A DNA stretch of 64,000 nucleotides from the NCBI GenBank assembly GCA_003693505.1, contig QUZD01000057.1:217034-281033 (forward strand), read 5' to 3'. Positions 43,233 to 53,120 of the stretch are shown here, piece after piece. Numbering within the stretch: the first letter of the stretch is position 1; each line of letters opens with the position of its first letter. The notes beneath the pieces were generated by a model, which ran no database searches, was not told where the DNA came from, and saw nothing but the letters and a program-made list of their open reading frames with translations. The position numbers and the translations under genes are program-made. This DNA is from Pseudonectria foliicola. Taxonomy: Eukaryota; Ascomycota; Sordariomycetes; Hypocreales; Nectriaceae.

Positions 43233-44443
43233 CTACTCTGCCGCTGCTCGATTCTCCTCGTCTTGTAACTTGCTCCAAACACCCAGCCTCTCCTCCAGCA
43301 GAGCGTTGAACCACTGCGCGCGCTGAATTACAGGCGCATGGCCCAAGCCCGGGACCGCGAGCGCAGTCCCCGGCTGCATGACGCGCATCAAGTGGTCGCC
43401 GTTGCAGGGTGCAATCATCTCGTCGGCGGTGCCGTGGATGACGAGCAGGCGGTCGCGCCCAACCGAGTCGGCGATCCGGACCAGCTGCGCATCCGACTTG
43501 TGGTGCCAGCCAGCGGCGACGAGCTGGCACAGCATGCCGTAGCGGGACCAGGTGGTCGAGTCGAGGCGCTTGGTCACCTCCTGGGCCTGGAAGCGCTGGA
43601 AGTTGGACACAAAGGGCCGGATGTCCCCGGGGCCGCACCGGGGCGTCGTGCCGGGGACGGGCAGCGGCTCCGTGTCGGCGGCACGGAGCCAGTCCTCGGG
43701 GAAGATGCGCAGGGCCGTGTCGACGAGGTGCTGCTCGAGCGCCTTGGGCACGAGGTAGCGCATGCGCTCGGCCAGCGTCTCGCGGATCGACTTGGAGTCC
43801 TGGTAGGCGGCCGTCGTGCTGAGGAGCGAGAGCGACGCGAGGCGGTGCGGGATGGCGTGGGCGAGTTCCTGGGCGATCATGCCGCCGAGGGAGATGCCGA
43901 CAACGTGCAGCTCGCGCGGCGCCGTCCAGCCGACGTGGTCGAGCAGATCGACGACGTCGGCGGCCATCTCGCTGGTCGAGTAGCGCGCCAGCGGCTTGTC
44001 GCTGTGGCCCATGCCGCGGTTGTCGAGCACGAGCACCGAGTACGTGTCGCCGCGATCGTGGCCAAAGTACTTTGTCTGGCGCTGCCACGACGCTATGACG
44101 CTGGCAAGGCCCATGATGAGCTACCAGTCGGTCTGTCAGTTCCTGGCTCTCTTCTCCCCCTACTCTTCGTCTAGTGAGAGAGCGCCTTCAGCACAGGTAA
44201 CACTTACCACCAGCTTGGTCGCGCCCTCACCATGGATCTCCCATGAAATGTTGAATGGTCCGCCCCGGCCTTTGGCCACACTCGCCTTCCCCTTTCGATG
44301 CGGCTCCAACGGCCAGACGGCGGCAGGATATCCTGGGTGGTTGCGCGTCTCCTCTATGGGGGGGAACGGATTGCTTCTGGCGTCGGGTCAGCAAAAGTTG
44401 CCGGTTTCCTTGGCGAGGCAGCGTGAACATACTCGGTGGCCAT
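43233..44443 (-). CDS. Alpha/beta-hydrolase fold protein
   Basis: This is a predicted soluble hydrolase of the broad epoxide-hydrolase / 3-oxoadipate-lactonase-like group; the substrate is unknown. Minus-strand exons are 44443-44433 (11 nt), 44376-44208 and 44120-43233, with introns of 56 and 87 bp, giving 355 residues. The start MATESNPFPPIEETRNHPG reads continuously into KLVLIMGLASVIASW. The oxyanion region is around IMGLA, and the catalytic set is Ser in VVGISLGGM, Asp in HGTADEM and His in GLGHAPV. No signal peptide or membrane helix is seen. The very short first exon is typical of fungal genes but rests on splice consensus and frame; the ATG in exon 3 at 44114 would give a 293-residue protein lacking the oxyanion strand. 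Confidence 0.88.
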
Positions 44444-45177
44444 GATTGCTGAAGCTTGGCAGATGCAGATACAAGCAAGCCCGTTGCCGTTACCAGGTGC
44501 GCGTTCTTCTACTGACTCTCCGTAATCCTTTCTACCTTGGATAGGAGCTGCTTATGTCGATGCAGGCCGGCTGTTGGACAGCGATTGGAAGGATTGCCGC
44601 AATGGCCGAGGCTGCTCGTTCGCCATGTTACAGCGCGGATGCTACCCTGGCGTGAGCCCGGTAGATGACCAAGCAACGCTAATAGGACCGTGGCTATCCG
44701 ATGACGAGACCATGCTACTTATGTTATGTAGGGGGGGAAGAGATATTATCACTCTGCAGGATAGGTGTCAAACCAGAGCCAAGGAACTCGCTTTGCTAGG
44801 CACATTCGTCGTCTGGCTCACTAAGGTACGCTAAAGGATTGGTCGCCCGTTTCCTCAGCCTGTGCGCCACGCCACGCGATGCCTATTCAGCAGCTTCCGG
44901 GTGAGGTGAGTATGGAGCCAATGTCGGAATTGCAGTCTGATTTTGATTTATTGTACACTCCAACAATAGTATACATGTCCTGCTCCTTTCACCGCAAGCC
45001 AAGCTCAGAGCCAGATCTACTACATGAATAGCCTTCGGGCTGGTCGAATTGGACATCTCCACATCGTATCATGAAGCAGGGCCTTTTGTCCCCTGATTGT
45101 CGCCATTCCCCTTTCACGTGGAAACCATATTCGTCTGCTTTGTCTATCTATTCACCAACTACTTCTCATACGGCCGC
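44444..45177. other. Intergenic, hydrolase upstream region
   Basis: About 0.73 kb holding the promoter of the hydrolase gene and the 3' flank of SWP1. No other feature seen. Confidence 0.5.
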
Positions 45178-46290
45178 TCATCGCTCTCCAGCCAGGCGTC
45201 GTCCCTGGACCTCACCCAGCGCCTTCGTGCCGCTGAGGAACGTCACGATACCTAGACCACTGATAACAGGCAGCGTCTGGAACAGGTTCCAGCTGGTGTA
45301 GTATAGAAAGAAGGTGCCCTCAATGGCAATGATGGACCCGAAGAAGACGGCGTGCGATACGGGAGCGGTGCTGAAAGCCTTCTGGGCATGGCCAATGTTG
45401 GCACCGAGAGCGAGCCACTATAATTAGCAAATACACTTGTCAGCAGTTTTTCCTTGTTGAATAAGGCAACGCCTGGACCTACGCCAATGAAGAGCGCTGG
45501 GACGGTAGCAAGTACAGCCAGGGCGAAAACTAGAGAGATGACCTTGGGCGGGCTCTTGGGGTCCGGTCTGAAGATGTGGTGGATCTCCTCCCGCTTGCCA
45601 TATCGCAGCGGCGCCTCGTACTTGGGGGCGGGGACGTTGGCGTCAAGCTGGATCTCGATGTCGAAAACGGGAGATACGGTCGCCGTGGTGGAGCCGAACG
45701 AACCCAGGATGAGGCTCGCCTCGAGAGGGGCGCTGGATCGTACCAGCTGGATGGGGATGTCCCTCTGGGTCTGGTAAGGAATCACTCAGTTAGTACAGAT
45801 GTCAAAGAGGGCGCACTGGAGTAAGTATGAATGAGTAGGCGTACGATTTCAACAGTGGCTTTGCCAGATGACTTGACGGTAAGAGGGAAAGGAGCCTCGA
45901 GCCCCGACGCCTCTTTGATCACCAAGAAAGCCTGATGAGGTCGCTTGGCCGTGGAGCCATCCTTGGTGGTCAGCGAGACCTTGATCGTGTCCGTGTTGCC
46001 CAGCGCAAGAGGAGCCTTGAGCTTTTGCTTCTCGGAAAACCTGCATCGAAGATGGTAAGCAACAGGCCAGTTTGAACACCCAGCACAGAGAAAGCTCCAA
46101 TCGTTGCGGAGGAGCACGGCTAAACCTGAGCCGGGACCGCTCAACTTGGGCTCGCAAGCACATACTGCTCTGTTTTGGATCCAGTCTTCTTGGAGACGAC
46201 CGAGACGGAGCCGTCGGCGAAGCTCCACGAAGAGGCCGCGCTGGCAGCGCTCGCAAGGAAAAGAAGCGAGGATGCTATAGAGACGCGCAT
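45178..46290 (-). CDS. SWP1: Oligosaccharyltransferase subunit ribophorin II / Swp1
   Basis: Swp1 is a membrane subunit of the oligosaccharyltransferase that attaches the N-glycan to Asn in the ER. Minus-strand exons are 46290-46166, 46040-45845, 45770-45483 and 45417-45178, with introns of 125, 74 and 65 bp, giving 282 residues, the usual fungal length. A signal peptide covers about residues 1-18 (SLLFLASAASA). The lumenal part carries the ribophorin II blocks SFADGSVSVVSKK, FSEKQKLKAPL and RPHQAFLVIK. The short form RYGKREEIHHIFRPDPKSPP precedes three membrane helices (VISLVFALAVLATVPALFIG, FFGSIIAIEGTFFLYYTSW and the VISGLGIVTFLSG helix). It ends with a short cytosolic basic tail, EVQGRRLAGER. 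All exon joins keep family-like sequence. Confidence 0.93.
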
Positions 46291-47365
46291 GGTGGGCGGT
46301 TGGGTTTGCGGCTGGTGCTTGGTGAGGGCGGCGAGACGAGGCTGCGGCGAAGTGGACAGCTTGAGGTACGTCGATGGCGATGGAGCTCACTTGCTCTGCG
46401 GGAGGTTACGTGGTACGTTGGAGGTGGAGCATCACGATTGGCTGGAAGCTCGACTGTATTAGTGGGGTCAAGACAGGGGTCCACCTTGGTCGTCTATCCG
46501 CCTCTGGAGACTCAACACGCAACGGGCCCAGACGCCAACAACGCAGATATAAAATCCGTGACTATCTACCCATGCAACATGTACATCAAGGATCAACTAC
46601 CTGTTTTTCATGTAATGACCTTTCTATTCAATAGCCGCCACAACCATCGATTCCCTTAACATAAACTTGTTACGCAAGGCCAGAGGCCCAAGGCTCAAAG
46701 TATAGCTTCCAAAATAGTTTGCCTCAAGGTTGTCGTAGGAAGCGCTGGTGATCGTGCGGTAGCACCGTCAGTAACCCCGGGTTTAGTATAAGCTCACCTT
46801 TGAGTTTCATCAAATAGAAGCACATTTACTAGATCCGGGCTACTTTAAAGGTTCACAGGGTGCAAGCAGGCCGGTGTTTGCCCATCAGGAGCGCCACCAC
46901 TCTCCTACTCTTACTGGGCGGTGTTGATTTTACTTACTCGCTTGCACTCTGCCTTCCGGCCCGGCCCCAAGTCCCGGCCGACTGATCGGACTAATTGACT
47001 GCTAACCAATTACCGTTTTTTGGCGAACACTACGGTTTTCGCAGGTCTCTGCACAGCAAGGGTGGCCTCAAGAGCATCACGGCTTGCTAGGCAGGAAATT
47101 ATGTTGTGTGTTGTTCGCATGGCCAGAGTAAGCATTCCTAGGCACACCAACTTTGCGCCCCGTAGACTGGATGGCATTGGCCCTCTCCGTCGTTGAGACG
47201 CGAAAATATTCAATATATTGTAATTGCTCATATTTGCTTCGCTAAAAATGATTGTTTATTCCCAGTTGTACTCATGTGTGTGTCAAAGGGTCACCATGAT
47301 AGCATTGTTCGTACAAGCACCCAAACGCCAGGTCTGTTCTAGGCCTTCTAGAAACCGACATTCCA
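46291..47365. other. Intergenic, SWP1 upstream region
   Basis: About 1.07 kb with the SWP1 promoter and the 3' flank of the glutaminyl cyclase gene. Open frames are short and unconvincing. Confidence 0.5.
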
Positions 47366-48590
47366 TCACAGCTCGGTCCTGCGGCTGGTCGTCGGTCCAG
47401 TCGCCTCGCCCCGCTTGCTCATGGTCTTTTGAACCTTTGGCATGAACCCTCCCAACTCCATCCATTCCACTACAAAAGCGGTGGTGATGGTCGCCCAATC
47501 GCGTACTGTGGGCAGGTCCAGGTGTTCGCCGTCGTCCTCCATCTCGTGCCACACGCGGGGGAATGGCGATGGAATAATGTGCAGAATATCAACACCTCGC
47601 TCCATGAAGGGTGCGTGGTCGTCGTCAATGTAGCCACGCGTAAACTGTCCAGACATTTTGGCGGAATCTGGCAGAAACGGGGTTGCAGGCTTCGTCTCGA
47701 GAATTCGCAAAGCACGCATGCGCTTCTCCAAGGCAGCCATCTTGCGATAGGCCCAATGTGTGGGTAGGAAATAGGAAGGAATCCTTGGATCCTTGGATCC
47801 GAGAAGGTCTAGGAGCACAAAGAGGCTGATCTCGTCGAGGGGGGTGCGGAAGGTGGACATTGCCGGGTTGAATTGCGACTCCCAGTGCTTGGCCAAGGCC
47901 CTGCCGATATCTCGTCAGTACAAGATTGGCACACAACAACTAGCTGGTTCGAACATACCTCGCGCCGTATAGGGAGTCGGTCGCTGTCCAAGTATCAAAG
48001 GCCTCCTCGCCGTCTAGCAAGAGGATCTGCACGCCCTTGGCTTCGTCAAGACTATGATCGGCCTCTCCACTCTTCTTCATCTGATCCCACTTGGCCTGGA
48101 GAGCTGCGTCGACGCTCCTCGCCATGTGCAAAAGCATGGCGCATGGCGCGGCGCTGTCAATGGCTCCGATGAAGCCGGTAGGCTTGTACTTGCTGTCGTA
48201 GTGGGCGACCAGTGTCAAGCGGCTCACTTCACCAGGTCCAGCCCATGGCGGATCACGGCGGAGGATTAAGTTGGCGAAAGGTACCTGGCGGTTGCCGGTG
48301 ACGGGAGTCTTGGACGTCGAATTCTGCCATTCAACAGTCCAAGCGGGTAGTTTGGTGCGAAAGAAGTTGACGAAATGCCTCTGGACGCGTGCCGAGCCTT
48401 CGGTGCCAGACACACGAGGGATCAGCAGCGGCGCAAGGAGCTTGCCCTTCTTAATATCGAAATCGTTTCCGGCCGAGGGGATATTGCGAAGATCATCGTC
48501 GGTCAACGGGGCGGACCCAGAGGTCAAGGAAATCAATGTGGATAGAACCAGGCCGAGGCCAAGGATCAGCTGGAAGGGCAGGCGAAGCAT
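47366..48590 (-). CDS. Glutaminyl-peptide cyclotransferase-like secreted M28 protein
   Basis: Glutaminyl cyclase converts N-terminal Gln (or Glu) of secreted peptides to pyroglutamate, protecting them from aminopeptidases; the fold is that of M28 zinc peptidases. Minus-strand exons are 48590-47959 and 47900-47366 (58 bp intron, phase 2), giving 388 residues. A signal peptide or anchor covers residues 1-26 (LILGLGLVLSTLISLTSG). The single-zinc ligands of the QC family are present: Asp in GFIGAIDSAAPCA, Glu in LLDGEEAFDTW and His in YIDDDHAPF. The GTEGSARVQRHFVNFF and LVAHYDSKY blocks are also family-typical. A true M28 aminopeptidase would carry two zinc ions, so QC is the better call. The protein acts in the secretory pathway or outside the cell. 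Confidence 0.9.
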
Positions 48591-51507
48591 TGCTCTCGAA
48601 CTCGCAGCCGTTACGGAGAGTTGTGTGGCGTCTGGCGGGCCCAGAGAAAGACCATGTTCAAGCCCAAGAATCGGGAGGATGGCAAGTCGGCGTTGAAGAT
48701 GAAGATGAAGATTGCGGCGTGGCCTCTAGCGGGGATGGAGCGGGAAGGGAATGCTGGAACGCATGCAAGTGCCCACTAATTTAGAGGAACACTATGGGGG
48801 GCTTCCCGGCGGCCTTGTGCGCTAATCCAGCCACGGAGGTGGCCTCCCGAATACCCCTTGGCATGAGCCGTCACTTAACCGTTGCGCAACGCCACAGCAA
48901 ACGTGCGTCTTTCGATCTCTGTCGCTCGCCGCGATAGAAGCATTTGATCGCCTCTTCCTCTCAGTATGATCACATTGTTTTGCGTCTCAAGTGCACTAAT
49001 TGCTGCAAAATGGCTCAGAACTGCTTCTCATTGTGGGCGATCGATCCCTGCATGCCCTGTTTCGCTTGGGTATCTGCAATCTACGCTGTAACCTGTCTAA
49101 GACATAGGGCCTCAGGAGTGACTGGCCTCGCAGGATGTCACCCGGCATGCTGCTCGTAACAAAGTGTCTAACCTTTGGGTTTAATACCGGCGCATCAGTT
49201 TGCATAGGGATGGGTGTTGTCTTTCTTGCAAAAAGCATGAGGTCTGGTCTTGCCGAGCTGCTAAAAGGGTTTCAACGCTGAAGGATTTCCAAAAATTACC
49301 CTCGAGCTCGCTCGCTGAATATCTCAATTCGCCGCCACTAACAGGTAACTACATTGGTATTTATATGGTTTGTTCAGGAGGCGTGAGAGTAGCCCATGCC
49401 CTTGCCACGAGTAACAAAGCGGCGAGGGTGGACTCTTGAGATACGACTCTTCATCCGGCAAAGATTGAGCCGTTCAATCCATCGTTTGATGTTTTCATGT
49501 TCGATATATTTTCCCAATAATATACTGATCGATCCACCATCTTGGCGGGTTGGCTCCTGTGGTATGTTCGCCAGAAGAGATGTACGCGCCCGGGAAACGT
49601 ATGAGCACACATCTACAGTCTATCCCTTGAAAGACAGAGCCAATCACTTCAGCTGCGCATCTTGGTTTGAATCCAGGTTTACCCAGGTTAGAGTACAGTA
49701 GACTGCACAAGAATCGGGGGCAAGAGGAAACAAACCCCAATCTATATTCAGGTTCTCGACAACGTACTTCCGAGTTCACTCTGCACATGAGGCGAATCAA
49801 TAATCTCATCCTGCCATCTCCATAAGCGCATTCTGTTTTTCAAATTGAAACATCGACTTGGCTTGACCAAACGAACGTGGACTATTTCGGTTTGCCAAGA
49901 CTCTGGTTTAGTCGATTTATGATCAACGACTATGTCGCGATACCTGTCGCGAGTGGCACTTTAGGCTCTGTGGTATCATACTAGGCTAATTACTGGACTC
50001 GGGCACAGATAGCTAGAGCGCTTACGTGTCTGTCAAAATTACTTGAGGAATTTGGATGCCTTGGGACATCCTTGGGGAGAAGCGCACATGAGGCGATTGC
50101 GCTAGGAAACGTCGCGGATAGGCTGCACGATAAAGTGAGTTGCCATTGGCTAGAGGGAGGTAAGATGGTACACTCAGTAGGGCTGAAAGAGAGGGGATCG
50201 TCCCCAAATGGTGTGCCGGCGCAACACCTACATCCGTAGGTACGTGTCCTCTCGCATATACTTTGACTAAGAGCGGGCTTGGTATACCATACTGAGTGAG
50301 ATCGTATTATGAGCACCCCAAACGGGACGACGCGCAACTCGTTGACTCGTGACAAGGAACCAGGACTCGAATCAGGTTTAGCGTACGACTTTGAGCTTAC
50401 GCATGTTTCAGGACTGTTGCGAGTTTGCAAGTCTGCGTGTGTGCAAGTCTACGGATAGTGTGAGTGCAGAGACAGAGGCCGAGATGTCACTGGCCATGGA
50501 AAACGAGAAAATGGCCGATCCCATTCAAGGCCCAGATAGCTGGAGAAACAACGGATGAATCGCTTGACTTTTCACCAGAAGCAGCAATTGGTGGATTCAG
50601 CAATGAGTCAATTGCAACCCCTGTCCAACACCGGATGGAGACAGCCCTATGTGTGGATCACGCTGCACTCAAGAGTCGGCCAAGCAGTCATTGGGGTGGC
50701 CTGCAATGCAAGTGCCTGTGTGTCTTGAAGCTGAATCATTCTCAATAGATTGTATGGAGTAGCTGGATGGCCGCTGTGATGTGAGCAAAACGTTCAATTG
50801 CCGCTCGGGGAGACGGAAGCTCTCGGGATGGATGGACGCATGACCAACAAGACGTGCTCATCCTCGGAAGATCTAGACCTTTCAAGTAAACGTCATTTCA
50901 CTGGGGGCGACAGGGGTCCTGCTTACATGCTGAGACGGCCAGCACTCAAGCGAATGCCATGCCCAAAGACTCAGCCATGTTATCCGACATGCACGCAAGG
51001 TGGGAGGGAAGACGATGGCCGTCATGAGCTCTTGATCGAACTCCACTTCGTACATCACATCCGCGCCACTTGTAGAGACATGGCGAGGGTCGTTCTTACT
51101 GCAGCTGGAGGTCACCACACGTTGTTGGTTGCAGGAGAGAAAGGGCTGAGGAGGATGGATGGTGGGGGATAGTCGAATTGTTGGGTGCCACGATGCATTG
51201 ATGCACTGTAGGTACTGTACATAATGCAATTCCATGGTCTGAGCGAGGGCAGAGACAAACCAGGGTTCTCTCCCTTGACCGCCATACCCATGTACAGTAC
51301 GGATTTACAATAACACATTAGGTACCTTAATTTTGGACCATCAGGGTCATATCCCGCCAGAAGGTCCGTTCAGGCAATGTGACGCTTCAAATATCAAAAG
51401 TGCCCAGGTCGCGTAGCGTTGCAAGCTGTAAATAGTGTACTCCGTAGTGAGGGAGCTATTTCCGTCAAGACATTCTTCCTCCCGACGGACATGACATCTG
51501 TGTGTAG

Positions 51508-51542
51508 CTACCTACCTACCTACCTACCTACCTACCTACCTA
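51508..51542. repeat. (CTAC)8 microsatellite
   Basis: About eight and a half CTAC units, the reverse complement of the TAGG arrays seen at 4747, 6663, 7153 and 9334. Confidence 0.9.
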
Positions 51543-52724
51543 TGCAAGAAGCCGGCACGGGGCGGCAGCGGAGGAGGCAACGGAGGGGACGGCAAGGAAA
51601 GACGACCAATTGAACGCTAGTCCAGCAAGAGGCCCACCGAGGCGTGGTTGGTCCCGACATTCTCACACCCTTCGGCGCAAGGCTCCTCGATAGGCTCACA
51701 GCGTCGGTTGTGAAATGCTGCGGGCGATTAGTGATGGGCGGGCGAGCCTGGACGGTATCCGATTGCCAAGACTAGGATCGAGCCAACACTGAAGGACAGC
51801 AAGGGCCGCGACAGCAGCGTCGCAATGTTTCCACGGACGCCACTGCCCTGGCCCCTCTGGGCCCTCCCTCAGCTCGCAATTGAGCAACTCAGCGGCCTGA
51901 GAATTCGTCTGCCTCTGCAAGCGTCGCACCAGCTCGAGCCACCCGGCCGGCGAAACAGATTTGGGCTGACGGTATGGTGGATCGCCAACATGCTCTGGAT
52001 ATCCCCCACAGTGGCTGGGCGACTTGGAGACATATCTCAAATGGGAAGATCACAGGGGCATGATTTGTTAGTGCTCCGAGTAGCCCCCCTGTGTACCGTG
52101 CCCGCTCCCCTCCGCACAGCCCGCGCCTCAGCCCGCCGCTGGCGCTAGTCCTAACTGGGCCCTAAGCCAGGCAGCAGTCTGCCATGGGCTGAGGAGTGCC
52201 TCTCCCCCATGGGTTTCTAAGCAGCGCGCGCCGCCATCCAAACCTCCGACATCCTTTGTTCGTCTCCGCCAACCTCTCCCTCTCCCTCCAACCCTCTGTC
52301 GTGACTTGGTCCTTGTTTCCTGAGGCCACCGTCGTGACCGTCGTCGTGACCTGAATCTCGCTTTCGCTCTCGCCGTCATCGTTCTACCATCTGCGGTCCC
52401 AGTCAAGCAATCCCCAAGCCGGCTCGTGTTCTCATATACCCGTTTGCCGCCGCGCCCTGTTGTTCTCTCCAGTTCCACTCGCCTCGTTTGCGCACCCCCT
52501 CGACATCGCTACTGTTGCCGAGTCCTCGCCTTTACCATCCTGTCAACAGAACAATCAGGCCAGCCTGTGCCGTTCTATACATAAGTGGTTATCTCGTCCG
52601 AGGGATAAGCCTATTGTTCGCTCTCGGCCCTCACCGTCTCGAGCGTCTCATCGTCATCCATCCGCGTCGCCACACACCTCCTTGTGGAAGACGACAACGG
52701 CATCTTGTCAAACAAGGATCTCTG

Positions 52725-53051
52725 GTAAGAGAACCTCGACATCTCATTACTTCTCCTCTTATCCATCTTCTCGTCTCTTTTCCACGCTACTCTCCACGTC
52801 CGATTACCCTGTCCGCTTTCTTTCCACTCTTCCTGTCCTCGCCGATGAGCACAGCCCCAGCCAATCGATATTGGCCAATCGTCAAGCATCCATCCCGGGT
52901 CGACACTCTAGGACTTGCACGTTAGCCCATTCCAGTTACCGGTGTCAGATTTAGGAATCTGGCCTGTGACTCACCATCCCGTTCCCTACTCTCAAATCCT
53001 GCATCGACTCTAAACAAGCCCCAACTAACTCAACTGCCGACGCAGCTTCAG
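52725..53051 (+). promoter_or_regulatory. Possible 5'-UTR intron covering a 26-codon uORF
   Basis: A GTAAGA donor follows CTCTG at 52724. CTAAC (53025-53029) is a fungal-like branch point, with acceptors ending at 53045 or 53051. The putative intron would remove an upstream ATG at 52845 whose frame closes after 26 codons at 52925. Retaining the intron would keep the uORF and probably lower translation of the zinc-finger protein. Confidence 0.45.
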
Positions 53052-53120
53052 GACACTTTCCTCGACCCAAAGGTCCTGTTGTCCCTGCCTTGCCCCCCAC
53101 CTCAGTCCAAGGTCTAAGCC

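Larger units (their letters stand above)
48591..53120. other. Long divergent intergenic region, QC to C2H2 gene
   Basis: About 4.5 kb without a convincing gene. It includes a CTAC array at 51508 and, from about 52200, a pyrimidine-rich leader of the zinc-finger gene. The longest minus frame (49990-50430) shows no family-like sequence or ATG-supported model. Confidence 0.5.

Noticed and set aside
43338..44174. 278-codon plus-strand frame
   Set aside because: It is antisense to an alpha/beta hydrolase with a complete catalytic triad.
49665..49685. B-box-like TTTGAATCC (and a similar one near 50355)
   Set aside because: No A-box, acceptor-stem pairing or anticodon loop could be placed around either, so no tRNA is called.
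49990..50430. 146-codon minus-strand frame in the 48.6-53.1 kb desert
   Set aside because: No domain, signal peptide or splice structure was found; length alone is not enough.
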